Part shown: positions 26,117 through 37,088 of the stretch, piece by piece
Numbering within the stretch: the stretch's first letter is position 1
How the letters are laid out: the number at the start of each line of letters is the position of its first letter
From: Paenibacillus rhizosphaerae
GTDB lineage: Bacteria > Bacillota > Bacilli > Paenibacillales > Paenibacillaceae
Assembly (NCBI RefSeq): GCF_014192015.1
Contig: NZ_JACHXJ010000002.1
Coordinates: forward strand, 186,001-250,000
Length of the DNA: 64,000 nucleotides
Direction of reading: 5' to 3'
Position numbers and translations under genes: made by a program
Notes under the pieces: generated by a model
What the model was told of the DNA's origin: nothing
Seen by the model: only the letters and a program-made list of their open reading frames with translations
Database searches by the model: none

Positions 26117-27499
26117 ATGAAGAGGAATGGTTTTCAGCTTTGGAATATCGGCAAATGGAGAGCCAGACTGCTGTATATTCTGTCTATGGGACGTACCTTT
26201 GTGCTGCTGGTGGTCGGATCGCTGCTGTTTTTCCTGCTTCTGGGATTAGGAGGGATGGCCGAGCAGAAAATCAACGATTCTCCGGTTTCTTCCATGAAAG
26301 GATTCGCCGGCTCCGTATCAAGCAATTTCTTCATTGATATGTTAGGCATGGAGCTGCCCCACCTGAATAAAGAAAAAGGGAACTCGACCTTCTCCGGGGA
26401 AAACATGACGACTTTCGTATTCCAGATGCTGACCAGCGTCAACCCTAAGGATCCGAAAAGCCTGCTGGCCCGGGAAATGCCGGGCATGGGCGCGAACGAT
26501 CCGGTCCTGCTGAGGCATTCGGCAGGCAATGACAACGTCGTTCCTCCCGAAGATTATAATCCGCCTGCGGAAACGGCGGGACAAACGGATACGGCAGGAA
26601 AAAGCAATAACACTTCAGCCGATCCCCAGAAGAACGGTGCCGGTCAGGCCGAGACTGATCCCGGAAAAAACGCCGGCTCGGGCAAAGACACGGCGATGGA
26701 GCCGAATGACCCGCCGGTTCAAGAGCCGGAAGCAGGCGGCAAGAAGGGTTCCGGTGAAGGATCGCCTGCCAAGGACCATGGAGGCTCGGGACAATCCTCG
26801 GCGGTGAATTCCAAAAACAAATCGATCCTGATCTATCACTCCCATCCGAGGGAGGCGTACAATCCGCTGCTGAGCAAAACCAGCGACAACCCCAGCTCTA
26901 CGTCTCCTTCGCAAAACGTCATGCTGGTCGGAAGCTACATGGCCAAAAAGCTGGAACAGCTTGGCATCGGGACCGCCCACTCGGAGCAGGACTACATGAC
27001 GACGGTAGCCGATTATAATTATAACTTTTCTTATAAATATTCCCGTGAGACGGTGAAGGCAGCGATGAGCGGGAACAGCGGCATGAAATACCTGATCGAC
27101 ATTCACCGGGATTCTCAAGGGCACAGCCGGACGACAAAAGACATTAACGGTAAAAGCTACGCGCAGGTCTTCTTCATCATCGGGCACGGCAACAAAAACT
27201 GGCGCAAAAACGAAGCCTTCGCCAATTCCATCCATGAACGGTTGGAAAAGGCCTATCCCGGATTGTCCCGCGGCATTTGGGGGAAGGATTCCTCCATGGG
27301 CAACGGGGAATATAACCAGTCGCTGTCGGAGAACAGCATTTTGATCGAGGTCGGCGGGATCGACAGCACCGATGCGGAGCTGAAGCGGACGTCGGAAGTT
27401 TTGGCACAGACGATCGCCGACGTCTATTACGCGGATCAAAAGGCGGAAAAGGCCAGTGCCGGTCAAACGGCCCCCGCCAAGAAGGATAATAAAAGCTAA
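26117..27499 (+). CDS. spoIIP: Stage II sporulation protein P (engulfment amidase)
   Basis: 460 residues. One N-terminal transmembrane helix (LLVVGSLLFFLLLGLGG) is followed by a variable Gly/Asn/Asp-rich linker and a C-terminal amidase/endopeptidase domain. Zinc-ligand motifs are ILIYHSHPREAY, LIDIHRD and a catalytic-glutamate strand ILIEVGGIDS. SpoIIP removes stem peptides from peptidoglycan and works with SpoIID and SpoIIM in the mother cell. ATG 26117 has AGGAGG 9 nt upstream; the frame extends back into the gpr terminator and that part is not coding. The position between gpr and yqxA/lepA matches Bacillus. A mother-cell promoter would be expected in 26055-26110, but no convincing match was found. 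Confidence 0.94.
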   Translation: MKRNGFQLWNIGKWRARLLYILSMGRTFVLLVVGSLLFFLLLGLGGMAEQKINDSPVSSMKGFAGSVSSNFFIDMLGMELPHLNKEKGNSTFSGENMTTFVFQMLTSVNPKDPKSLLAREMPGMGANDPVLLRHSAGNDNVVPPEDYNPPAETAGQTDTAGKSNNTSADPQKNGAGQAETDPGKNAGSGKDTAMEPNDPPVQEPEAGGKKGSGEGSPAKDHGGSGQSSAVNSKNKSILIYHSHPREAYNPLLSKTSDNPSSTSPSQNVMLVGSYMAKKLEQLGIGTAHSEQDYMTTVADYNYNFSYKYSRETVKAAMSGNSGMKYLIDIHRDSQGHSRTTKDINGKSYAQVFFIIGHGNKNWRKNEAFANSIHERLEKAYPGLSRGIWGKDSSMGNGEYNQSLSENSILIEVGGIDSTDAELKRTSEVLAQTIADVYYADQKAEKASAGQTAPAKKDNKS

Positions 27500-27520
27500 G
27501 AGTGCACGGGAGGTATGATC

Positions 27521-27922
27521 ATGTCAAAATGGGCTAAAAAAGTGTGCGTGCTTGGAATTTGGGCGGGCATCGGCGTTCTGGTCGGCATGCAGCTGGCCAG
27601 TCCGGATGCTCCTTCGCCCGGGCCGCAGGCGCAGACGGCGGCTGCCGCTGTGCAGGCGGGGCCGCAGCAGGGTGCTTCTCCGCAGCAGCCTTCCCAGCCG
27701 CGCCAAAGCTCGAACCGGTTCAAGGCGGCGGACGAGCAGCCGCAGCAGGAACAGGTCGAGGTCCAGGACTGGCATGAGAAGACACCCGAGCAGCTGCTGG
27801 TGGACCAGAGCGGCACCCCGACGGTCGATGTGCTGGCGGATAAGACGGCAGGTCTGCTGCAGGAGCTGTCCCAAAAGGGAATTCGCCTCGTCGTCTCCCT
27901 CTTCAGCAACGTAACGGAATAA
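27521..27922 (+). CDS. yqxA: YqxA-like DUF3679 protein
   Basis: 133 residues. An N-terminal transmembrane helix ends in GVLVGMQLASPD, the conserved feature of this family. A Gln/Pro/Ala-rich linker and a small C-terminal helical region (TVDVLADKTAGLLQELSQKG) follow. The function is unknown; in Bacillus it is a mother-cell sporulation gene directly after spoIIP. ATG 27521 is preferred, with GGGAGG 7 nt upstream; ATG 27515 is one nt from the RBS. It lies 21 bp after spoIIP and probably shares its transcript. Confidence 0.78.
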   Translation: MSKWAKKVCVLGIWAGIGVLVGMQLASPDAPSPGPQAQTAAAAVQAGPQQGASPQQPSQPRQSSNRFKAADEQPQQEQVEVQDWHEKTPEQLLVDQSGTPTVDVLADKTAGLLQELSQKGIRLVVSLFSNVTE

Positions 27923-28004
27923 TGCGAGCAGGTGGGATTGCTGGCCTTTCCTCCAACTGTTATAATGAATTGATTACACATCAGGCTGTTTTTGGGGGTA
28001 AGGC

Positions 28005-29822
28005 ATGACAGACGTACAAGCAAGGCAAAAGAACATTCGAAATTTCTCCATTATCGCCCATATAGACCACGGCAAGTCGACGCTTGCGGACCGTATTCTT
28101 GAGTATACGGGCGCCCTCACCTCGCGCGAAATGCAGGATCAGGTGCTGGACCAGATGGATCTCGAACGCGAGCGCGGGATTACTATCAAGCTTCAGGCCG
28201 TTCACCTGACTTATCGCGCCGATGACGGCGAGGAATATTTGTTGAACCTGATCGATACTCCCGGACACGTCGATTTTACGTACGAGGTTTCCCGAAGCCT
28301 GGCCGCCTGCGAAGGTGCGCTGCTGGTGGTGGACGCCGCCCAGGGAATCGAAGCGCAAACGCTGGCCAACGTCTATTTGGCACTGGATAACAACCTGGAG
28401 ATTCTTCCGGTCATTAACAAAATCGACCTGCCGAGCGCTGATCCGGACCGCGTGAAGCAGGAAATTGAAGACGTTATCGGTCTGGATGCAAGCGATGCCG
28501 TTCTGGCCTCGGCGAAGGCCGGCATCGGCATCAAAGAGATTTTAGAGCAGATCGTCCGGCAGGTACCGCCGCCAAACGGCGATCCGGATCAGCCGCTGAA
28601 GGCGCTCATTTTCGACTCGCATTATGATCCTTACAAAGGCGTCATCGTGTATGTGCGCGTCATTGACGGCAGCATCAAAGCGGGCTCGAAAATCAAGATG
28701 ATGGCTACGGGCAAGACGTTCGAAGTCATCGAAGTCGGCGCGTTCAAGCCGCGGATGACGATCGTGGACGAGCTGAAGGTCGGCGATGTCGGCTTCATCG
28801 TGGCGGGCATCAAACACGTAGGCGATACCCGGGTCGGCGATACGGTCACCGATGCCAAGAATCCGACACCCGAGGCGCTGCCAGGCTACCGCAAAATCAA
28901 TCCGATGGTATACTGCGGCTTGTACCCGATCGAGACGTCCGATTACAACGACCTGCGCGAGGCGCTGGAGAAGCTGCAGCTGAACGACGCTTCGCTGAGC
29001 TTCGAGCCGGAGACGTCGAGCGCTCTCGGCTTTGGCTTCCGCTGCGGCTTCCTCGGACTGCTGCACATGGAAATTATCCAGGAGCGGATCGAACGCGAAT
29101 TCAACATCCCGCTCATTACGACGGCGCCGAGCGTTATTTACCGCATTACGCTGACGAACGGCGACACGATCGAAATTGACAACCCGTCCAACTATCCGGA
29201 AATCGGGAAAATCGAATACGTCGAGGAACCGTACGTCAAGGCGGCCATCATCGTGCCGAACGATTATGTGGGCACCATCATGGAGCTGTGCCAGAACAAG
29301 CGCGGAGAATTCGTCAACATGGAATACCTGGATACGACCCGGGTTACGATCACGTATGAAATTCCGCTGTCCGAGATCGTGTACGACTTCTTCGATCAGC
29401 TGAAGTCCGGCACGAAGGGCTATGCTTCCTTTGATTACGAGCTGTCCGGCTACCGCCGCTCCAACCTCGTGAAGATGGACATCCTGCTGAACGGGGAGCA
29501 GGTCGACGCGCTCTCCTTCATCGTGCACCGTGACCGCGCGTACCACCGCGGACGCGGCATCTGCGAGAAGCTGCGCGAGCTCATTCCGCGGCAAATGTTC
29601 GAGGTGCCGATCCAGGCTTCGGTCGGGACGAAGGTCGTGGCCCGCGAGACGGTCAAGGCGATGCGAAAGAACGTGCTCGCCAAGTGTTACGGCGGCGATA
29701 TTTCGCGGAAGCGGAAGCTTCTCGAGAAGCAGAAGGAAGGAAAGAAGCGCATGAAGCAGGTCGGCAGCGTCGAAGTGCCGCAGGAAGCCTTTATGGCCGT
29801 CCTGAAAATCGATGACAACTAG
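28005..29822 (+). CDS. lepA: Elongation factor 4 (back-translocating GTPase)
   Basis: 605 residues, typical LepA length. GTPase motifs are [16 protein letters not shown] (G1), the switch region ERERGITIK (G2), DTPGHVDF (G3) and NKIDLPSAD (G4). EF-G-like domains II, III and V follow. The unique LepA C-terminal domain includes [20 protein letters not shown] and the basic tail [20 protein letters not shown]. It binds ribosomes and affects translocation and assembly under stress. Neighbours yqxA and hemW reproduce the Bacillus order. The RBS is GGGGGTAAGG. Confidence 0.97.
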   Translation: MTDVQARQKNIRNFSIIAHIDHGKSTLADRILEYTGALTSREMQDQVLDQMDLERERGITIKLQAVHLTYRADDGEEYLLNLIDTPGHVDFTYEVSRSLAACEGALLVVDAAQGIEAQTLANVYLALDNNLEILPVINKIDLPSADPDRVKQEIEDVIGLDASDAVLASAKAGIGIKEILEQIVRQVPPPNGDPDQPLKALIFDSHYDPYKGVIVYVRVIDGSIKAGSKIKMMATGKTFEVIEVGAFKPRMTIVDELKVGDVGFIVAGIKHVGDTRVGDTVTDAKNPTPEALPGYRKINPMVYCGLYPIETSDYNDLREALEKLQLNDASLSFEPETSSALGFGFRCGFLGLLHMEIIQERIEREFNIPLITTAPSVIYRITLTNGDTIEIDNPSNYPEIGKIEYVEEPYVKAAIIVPNDYVGTIMELCQNKRGEFVNMEYLDTTRVTITYEIPLSEIVYDFFDQLKSGTKGYASFDYELSGYRRSNLVKMDILLNGEQVDALSFIVHRDRAYHRGRGICEKLRELIPRQMFEVPIQASVGTKVVARETVKAMRKNVLAKCYGGDISRKRKLLEKQKEGKKRMKQVGSVEVPQEAFMAVLKIDDN

Positions 29823-29865
29823 TCGGATTTTACCAAGCTTATAGAGTAACATTTGACCATTCCAC

Positions 29866-29890
29866 GGGAGAGCCGCTGCGGCTTTCCCTT
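29866..29890 (+). terminator. Short terminator-like hairpin between lepA and hemW
   Basis: GGGAgAGCC pairs with GGCTtTCCC around a GCTGC-type loop and is followed by TTTCT. The T tract is weak, so it is probably an attenuator. Confidence 0.55.
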
Positions 29891-29915
29891 TCTAAATATA
29901 AGGAGGGAATTTGCG

Positions 29916-31118
29916 ATGGCGATGTTGAATCCGCAAGGGACGCCAAGAGTTAAGTATCAGGGGAACCGTAAACCCCAAGCGGTTTATCTGCACATTCCCT
30001 TTTGCACGAACAAATGCTTTTACTGCGATTTCAATTCCTATGTGCTGAAGAACCAGCCGGTGATGGAATATTTGCAGGGGCTGGAGCGGGAAATGGAACG
30101 AACCGTCAAAGAGGTTCCGCCCGGTAAAATAACGAGTATCTTCGTCGGCGGGGGAACCCCGACCGTGCTGAAGCCGGACGAAATGGAGTATTTTCTGAAG
30201 TCGGTCAAGACGTATTTCCCGGACTGGTCGGAAGATATTGAATTTTCGATGGAGGCGAACCCGGGAACAACCGACCCCGAGAAGCTGGCCGTGATGAGAG
30301 CCGGCGGCGTTAACCGCGTAAGCTTTGGCGTGCAGGCGTTCCAGAACGAGCTGCTGAGCGGTATCGGGCGTATCCATGATACGGATGATGTGTACCAGAG
30401 CCTGGAGAATGCACGCAAAGCCGGCTTTGACAACATGTCGATCGACCTGATGTTCGGTCTGCCCAACCAGACGGTGGACATGCTGGCAGAGAGCGTGAGC
30501 AAGGCGCTTGCGCTGAACCTGCCGCACTATTCGATCTACAGCTTGAAGGTGGAGGAGAATACCCTTTTTCATACGATGTACCAGAAAAATCAATTGCCTT
30601 TGCCCAATGAAGACGACGAGCTGAAGATGTATTTGCTGCTGATGGAGAAAATGAAGGAAGCGGGCTACGAGCAGTACGAGATCAGCAACTTTGCGAAGCC
30701 CGGATTCCACAGCCGCCACAACATGGCCTACTGGCTGAATGAAGATTATTACGGTCTCGGCGCGGGTGCTCACGGTTATGTCGGCGGCATGCGGCATATG
30801 AATATCAAAGGGGTTAATCCATATACGGAAGCGACCAAAGAAGGATTGCCGAGAATGGAAAGCTTCGAGGTGCCGCGGGAAGAGGCGATGGAGGATTTCC
30901 TCATGGTCGGCCTGCGCGTCTTGAAGGGAGTGTCCCGGACGCATTTCGAAGAGCAATTCGGCGTTTCGATGGAAGACATGTTTGCCAAACCGCTGCATAA
31001 AATGCTGAATGCGGGGCTGCTCGAGGAGACGGGCGACGGATACCGCCTCAGCGAACGGGGAATCTTGTTCGGCAACGACGTTTTCGGCGAATTTATAGGC
31101 TCGCTGACGGCAAAATAA
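29916..31118 (+). CDS. hemW: Radical SAM heme chaperone HemW (formerly HemN-like)
   Basis: About 400 residues. The radical SAM cluster motif is CTNKCFYCDF (CxxxCxxC), followed by the GGGTPT box, the EANPGTTD strand and NRVSFGVQAFQ. The C-terminal HemN domain (DFLMVGLRVLKGVSR) is present. The subgroup next to lepA is HemW, which inserts heme into apoproteins and lacks true coproporphyrinogen oxidase activity. ATG 29916 has AAGGAGGG 9 nt upstream; the frame is open 21 codons further back, through the lepA hairpin, and is not used. The gene lies in the lepA-hemW-hrcA order typical of Firmicutes. Confidence 0.92.
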   Translation: MAMLNPQGTPRVKYQGNRKPQAVYLHIPFCTNKCFYCDFNSYVLKNQPVMEYLQGLEREMERTVKEVPPGKITSIFVGGGTPTVLKPDEMEYFLKSVKTYFPDWSEDIEFSMEANPGTTDPEKLAVMRAGGVNRVSFGVQAFQNELLSGIGRIHDTDDVYQSLENARKAGFDNMSIDLMFGLPNQTVDMLAESVSKALALNLPHYSIYSLKVEENTLFHTMYQKNQLPLPNEDDELKMYLLLMEKMKEAGYEQYEISNFAKPGFHSRHNMAYWLNEDYYGLGAGAHGYVGGMRHMNIKGVNPYTEATKEGLPRMESFEVPREEAMEDFLMVGLRVLKGVSRTHFEEQFGVSMEDMFAKPLHKMLNAGLLEETGDGYRLSERGILFGNDVFGEFIGSLTAK

Positions 31119-31122
31119 CCGC

Positions 31123-31151
31123 TTGAACTTCTATGCGTGTTGTTGTATATT
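31123..31151 (+). promoter_or_regulatory. Sigma-A promoter of the GNAT gene
   Basis: TTGAAC at 31123-31128, a 17-bp spacer and TATATT at 31146-31151. It lies just after the hemW stop and 40 bp upstream of the acetyltransferase start. Confidence 0.65.
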
Positions 31152-31190
31152 TATTCATATCGTTGACAGCACGTGTGAGGGGGAATGGCG

Positions 31191-31658
31191 ATGCCGGCGG
31201 TAGTTATTTGCCGTAAAGCGGTGCCAGAAGACGTAGAACCGCTTTTCGAAATGATCGATGGTTATGCACAGAAGGGGATCATGCTGCCGCGCTCTCGCAA
31301 AGTGCTTGAGAAGCAGCTGGACCAGTTTGTCGTGGCCGAGGCGGACGGGAAAGTGATCGGCTGCGGCTCGCTCTGCCAGTTGGGCGCAGACCTGGTGGAG
31401 ATCCGCTCCCTGGGAATTGCGGAAGGGCATAAAGGCATGGGAATTGGCTCCAAGCTGGTGAGCAAGCTCACGGAAGAGGCGAGAAGACAAGGCATTCCCA
31501 AAATTATGGCCCTGACGTACGAAGTATCGTTTTTTCTGAAAAACGGATTTTCCGTAGTGGAAAAAGAGATTTTTCCCGAGAAGGTTTGGACCGATTGCGT
31601 GAACTGTGCCAAGCAGCATGCATGCGATGAAATAGCTGTTCTTAAGATGCTGAACTGA
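31191..31658 (+). CDS. GNAT N-acetyltransferase, ArgA-like short type
   Basis: 155 residues. The acetyl-CoA-binding motif A is IRSLGIAEGHKGMGIGSKLV, with the preceding strands VVAEADGKVIGCGSL and DLVEIRSL. The C-terminal half contains IMALTYEVSFFLKNGF and a cysteine-rich tail WTDCVNCAKQHACDE. The pattern matches small ArgA-type acetyltransferases that may make N-acetylglutamate, but a different amine acceptor is possible. ATG 31191 is preferred (GAGGGGG, 7 nt); an ATG two codons earlier is too close. It lies between hemW and hrcA with its own promoter. Its stop codon sits inside the terminator stem that overlaps the hrcA promoter. Confidence 0.8.
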   Translation: MPAVVICRKAVPEDVEPLFEMIDGYAQKGIMLPRSRKVLEKQLDQFVVAEADGKVIGCGSLCQLGADLVEIRSLGIAEGHKGMGIGSKLVSKLTEEARRQGIPKIMALTYEVSFFLKNGFSVVEKEIFPEKVWTDCVNCAKQHACDEIAVLKMLN

Positions 31659-31690
31659 CTTGACAATGCTCAGGTCAGTTTGGTATTTTT
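31653..31690 (+). terminator. Intrinsic terminator of the GNAT gene, overlapping the hrcA promoter
   Basis: An 11-bp stem (31653-31663 with 31670-31680, loop CAATGC, one G-T pair) contains the TGA stop. It is followed by TTGGTATTTTT. The -35 of the next promoter lies inside the stem. Confidence 0.7.
31660..31689 (+). promoter_or_regulatory. Sigma-A promoter of the hrcA heat-shock operon
   Basis: A perfect TTGACA at 31660-31665, an 18-bp spacer and TATTTT at 31684-31689. The start would fall near 31696, directly before the CIRCE operator. Confidence 0.7.
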
Positions 31691-31700
31691 GTATTAACGC

Positions 31701-31727
31701 TTAGCACTCATCTCTTTAGAGTGCTAA
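31701..31727. promoter_or_regulatory. CIRCE operator (HrcA-binding inverted repeat)
   Basis: TTAGCACTC at 31701-31709, nine bases, and GAGTGCTAA at 31719-31727 match the CIRCE consensus perfectly. HrcA bound here represses the operon; heat or misfolded protein relieves it when GroE activity is titrated. Confidence 0.98.
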
Positions 31728-31764
31728 CGATGCTCGAAATGAAGGTCACCAAGGGGGGAATGGT

Positions 31765-32799
31765 ATGCTTACCGAACGTCAGAGAATGATACTGAATGCC
31801 ATTGTGGACGACTATATTCGTTCCGCTGAACCCGTAGGCTCCCGCAGCATTTCGAAACGAGGCGATGTCGGCTACAGTCCGGCGACGATCCGTAACGAAA
31901 TGGCTGATCTGGAAGAGCTGGGCTTTTTGGAACAGCCCCATACTTCGGCCGGCCGCATTCCATCTCATAAAGGTTACCGGTATTATGTCGATCATCTGGA
32001 TCCGGCCTATTCGGCGCCACCGGGGGAAATCCGCTTGCTGCGCAAGTTTTTCGCCGAGAAGCTCAGCGCGATGGAGCAGGTGATCCAGCATGCAGCCATG
32101 ATACTATCCCATATGACGAATTACACTTCCATCCTGCTTGGACCGGAAGTTTTTCATACTTCACTGCGGCATTTTCAGCTGCTTCCGCTTAACGAGGAAA
32201 CCGCCGTCGCGATTATCGTGACGAGCACAGGTCAGGTGGAGAACAAGACGGTTCAGCTTCCGCCGGACGTGCCGGTCTCCGAGATCGAGAAAGTTGTCAA
32301 CCTGCTGAACAGCAAGCTGATGAATGTACCTATATATAAGCTGAAGACAAGATTATATACGGAACTCGGGCAGGAGATGGAGCGCCATATTTCCAACTAT
32401 GAAGAAATCATGAAGGTGCTGGACAACATATTCCTGGACGGTGAGGCCGACCATCAACGCCTGTTTTTGAGCGGAACGACCAACATGCTGACCCAGCCGG
32501 AGTTCAAGGACGTCGATAAAGTGAAGACGATCCTGGACCTGCTCGAAGAGACGCCGACGCTTACGAAGATGATGGCTCCCCAGGATGGAGGCGGGATTCA
32601 GGTGCGGATCGGCACGGAGAACGATCATGAGGCGTTTGCCAACTGCAGCCTGATCACGGCGACATACTCGCTTGAAGGGGAAGCGCTCGGAACCATTGGC
32701 ATTTTGGGCCCGACCCGTATGGAATACGCCAGGGTGATGAGCATTTTGAACATATTGTCCAAGGATCTGACGGCCATGCTGTCACACTGGTATAAATAA
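31765..32799 (+). CDS. hrcA: Heat-inducible transcription repressor HrcA
   Basis: 344 residues. The N-terminal winged helix (LTERQRMILNAIVDDYIRSA, then SRSISKRGDVGYSPATIRNE) binds CIRCE. The central GAF-like dimerisation domain and the C-terminal segment ending LGTIGILGPTRMEYARVMSI are typical. The start has AAGGGGGG about 8 nt upstream. It is the first gene of hrcA-chaperonin-grpE-dnaK-dnaJ and is autorepressed through the CIRCE 38 bp upstream. Confidence 0.97.
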   Translation: MLTERQRMILNAIVDDYIRSAEPVGSRSISKRGDVGYSPATIRNEMADLEELGFLEQPHTSAGRIPSHKGYRYYVDHLDPAYSAPPGEIRLLRKFFAEKLSAMEQVIQHAAMILSHMTNYTSILLGPEVFHTSLRHFQLLPLNEETAVAIIVTSTGQVENKTVQLPPDVPVSEIEKVVNLLNSKLMNVPIYKLKTRLYTELGQEMERHISNYEEIMKVLDNIFLDGEADHQRLFLSGTTNMLTQPEFKDVDKVKTILDLLEETPTLTKMMAPQDGGGIQVRIGTENDHEAFANCSLITATYSLEGEALGTIGILGPTRMEYARVMSILNILSKDLTAMLSHWYK

Positions 32800-32813
32800 G
32801 GGGGAGAGGACGG

Positions 32814-34367
32814 ATGAGTCAAGGCCAGCAGCCGGTTCGCGAAGGTGAAGAACGCTACGCGGCCCTGCTTAACAACAGCAATGCGGTCCGAGCCATCACC
32901 TCTGCGGTGGAAGGGACGCTCGGCCCCAAAGGGCTGGACGTCATGCTGGTCGGCTCCCGCGGGGAAGTCATTATTACCAATGACGGCGTGACGATCCTCG
33001 ACAAGATGGACGTAACGCATCCCGCCGCCAGACTGCTGATCCAGGTAGCCCGCAGCCAGCAAAAGCAGGTCGGCGACGGAACGACGACGGCAACGGTGCT
33101 CGCGGGTGCGCTGGTGCAGGAAGGCGTCGCGCAAATCGTCAGAGGCGTCCCCGCTTCCAAAGTGGTCGCCGGCATGCAGCAGGGCATTCGCCTGGCGGTG
33201 GAAGCGCTGCGGCGCCGGACCCGGGTTATTGAAGGGCTGGACGATCCGCTGCTTGCCAAGGCGGCCTATGTCGCCGGACGCGAGCGCGAAGATATCGTCC
33301 GCCTTGTCATGGAAGCCGCTTCGAAGGTGGGGACCCGGAAGCTGAGGGAACCCGGCTATTTGCTAGCCGATGCGGTTACCGCCCACGAGAAAGGCGATAA
33401 TGAAGTATATGAAGGTGTTCTGCTGAAGCAGAAGCCGCTTCATTCGCATGATAAACCCGTGCTGAAGGGCACGCGGATTCTCGTCCTGCATGACGCGCTC
33501 GAGCCGGAGACGCTGGATGAAGAGGTTCTGACGACGGAAGCCGGCTTCGCCCGGTACATGGAACTGCGCGACCGCTTCAGCAGCGAGCTACATGTTCTGG
33601 CCGAACTCGGGGTGGGGCTTGTTCTGCTGGAACGGGGAATCCATCCCGATGCCGAGCAGTTCTGCATGGACCACGGCATCATGGTGGTGCCGCGCGTGAG
33701 CCGCAGCGATCTGCTGCGCGTCAGCGAGATGACGGGGGCGGTGCCCATGCGACGCACCGCCTTACATAAGGAGCGCGATTCGCTTGCCAAGCTTCTGGGG
33801 AATTCCCCCTATGTGGCTTATGACGAAAGGCTGGAACGCGTGCGGGTCAGCAGCGGGGGGCAGGAGCGCGAGCCGTTTGTCACGCTGATCGTCGGGGCGA
33901 GCACCGCGGAAGTCGTCGGGGAATCCGCCCGAATTGCCGCGGATGCTGCCTCGGCTGTACAAGCCGCCGTCTCCGGCGGGGTGCTTCCCGGCGGAGGTAC
34001 GGCCGAGCTCGCCGTCTCCTACGAGCTGGAGCATCAGCGGGAGGCGGTGAAGGGCATGGAAGCCTTCGGCATTGCCGCCGTGGCGGCTGCGCTGCGCAAG
34101 CCCATGGCGCAAATTTTGTTGAACGCCGGCTACAACCCGCTGGAGAAGATGGAGGAAGCGCGTGCCGCCCAGCTTGCGGAGGACTCCGATTCCATGGGCA
34201 TCGACTGCGATACCGGGCTCGTCATTCGCTATGAGGAGCGGGGGATCGTCGATCCGGCCCTGGTCAAGATTCACGGGCTGGAGGCAGCGGGTGAAGTGGC
34301 GGCCGCCGTGCTCCGCATTCATAATGTCATCAAAATGAGAGGCTATGGCGGTCAGGACGAAGATTGA
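32814..34367 (+). CDS. Archaeal-type (group II-like, bacterial group III) chaperonin
   Basis: 517 residues of the Hsp60 superfamily, resembling thermosome/CCT rather than GroEL. Diagnostic segments are TLGPKGLDVMLV (about 35-46), ITNDGVTILDKMDVTHPAA (54-72), the ATP-binding VGDGTTTATVLAG (86-98), GGVLPGGGTAEL (388-399), and the C-terminal ERGIVDPALVKIHGLEAA followed by AVLRIHNVI. A CDTG region before the Asp-containing equatorial motif also fits group II. Group III chaperonins in hsp70 operons of some Firmicutes have been described (Carboxydothermus type); they fold proteins with a built-in lid and no GroES. It lies 14 bp after hrcA and is therefore under CIRCE control. No Gly-Met tail is present. 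Confidence 0.92.
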   Translation: MSQGQQPVREGEERYAALLNNSNAVRAITSAVEGTLGPKGLDVMLVGSRGEVIITNDGVTILDKMDVTHPAARLLIQVARSQQKQVGDGTTTATVLAGALVQEGVAQIVRGVPASKVVAGMQQGIRLAVEALRRRTRVIEGLDDPLLAKAAYVAGREREDIVRLVMEAASKVGTRKLREPGYLLADAVTAHEKGDNEVYEGVLLKQKPLHSHDKPVLKGTRILVLHDALEPETLDEEVLTTEAGFARYMELRDRFSSELHVLAELGVGLVLLERGIHPDAEQFCMDHGIMVVPRVSRSDLLRVSEMTGAVPMRRTALHKERDSLAKLLGNSPYVAYDERLERVRVSSGGQEREPFVTLIVGASTAEVVGESARIAADAASAVQAAVSGGVLPGGGTAELAVSYELEHQREAVKGMEAFGIAAVAAALRKPMAQILLNAGYNPLEKMEEARAAQLAEDSDSMGIDCDTGLVIRYEERGIVDPALVKIHGLEAAGEVAAAVLRIHNVIKMRGYGGQDED

Positions 34368-34432
34368 GTTCTTCGGGACCGCATGGGCTGATGAACAAAG
34401 CATGATCAGTTTACCAAGGAGGTGAAGACATC

Positions 34433-35056
34433 TTGAAAGAAAACCAACCATTTCAAGAGAATGAAAACGAATTGAACCAACAAGCGAATGAAGAAGTGAA
34501 TGAACATACAGCCGAGGCGGAGGCAAGCCAAACTGGCGAGACGGCTCCGGAGGATGCTTCCGAAGGGGCGGCTGCGGAGAATGAAGCATTGGACCCGGCT
34601 GCTCTGAAGAGCGAAGTGGAGCGTCTGCAGGGGCTGGCTGACGATTATCAGCAGCGTGCCATCCGCACGCAGGCCGACTTCGATAATTTCCGCAAACGGA
34701 CCCAGAAAGAAAAAGAGGATCTGGCCAAGTACGCATCCTCTAAGCTGGTGACCGAGCTGCTGCCTGTTGTCGACAACTTCGAACGGGCTCTCGCCGCTGC
34801 CGGCGAAGGCATCGAAATGGAGTCCTTTACGAAAGGCGTAAGCATGATTTTCCGCCAATTGGAAGGCGTTCTTCAAGCAGAAGGGCTGCAGGCCATGGTT
34901 ACTGTCGGCGAGCCGTTTAATCCGGAATATCATCAAGCCATCATGCAGGTGGAGAGCGATGAATACGAGGAAGGCATCGTCGTTGAGGAAGTGCAAAAAG
35001 GCTATATGCTGAAAGATAAAGTGCTTCGTCCAGCCATGGTTAAAGTCAGCATGTAA
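34433..35056 (+). CDS. grpE: GrpE nucleotide exchange factor
   Basis: 207 residues from a TTG start with AAGGAGGTGA 7 nt upstream. The acidic, Gln/Asn-rich N-terminus is followed by the long coiled-coil region (LDPAALKSEVERLQGLADDY, then DFDNFRKRTQKEKEDLAKYA) and the C-terminal beta domain (GEPFNPEYHQAIMQVES, VVEEVQKGYMLKDKVLRPAM). GrpE promotes ADP release from DnaK. It is third in the CIRCE operon. Confidence 0.96.
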   Translation: MKENQPFQENENELNQQANEEVNEHTAEAEASQTGETAPEDASEGAAAENEALDPAALKSEVERLQGLADDYQQRAIRTQADFDNFRKRTQKEKEDLAKYASSKLVTELLPVVDNFERALAAAGEGIEMESFTKGVSMIFRQLEGVLQAEGLQAMVTVGEPFNPEYHQAIMQVESDEYEEGIVVEEVQKGYMLKDKVLRPAMVKVSM

Positions 35057-35071
35057 ATCACTGCTGTTTAA

Positions 35072-36976
<1,905 letters not shown>

Positions 36977-37010
36977 CCTATAGAAAGTTATGTTCAGGAA
37001 TAGGGAAGTC

Positions 37011-37046
37011 AAAGCCGGGGCATCCCGCTGCTTTGGCTTTCCTTTT
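37011..37046 (+). terminator. Weak hairpin between dnaK and dnaJ
   Basis: AAAGCC...GCA pairs with TGC...GGCTTT, followed by CCTTTTG. It is imperfect, perhaps an attenuator lowering dnaJ relative to dnaK. Confidence 0.4.
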
Positions 37047-37088
37047 GTCCATGAACCGGAGCATGACTGAAATATTGGGGGTGGAAGA

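Noticed and set aside
28542..29852. A 436-codon frame antisense to lepA
   Set aside because: Mirror of the lepA codon pattern; it has no motif or promoter.
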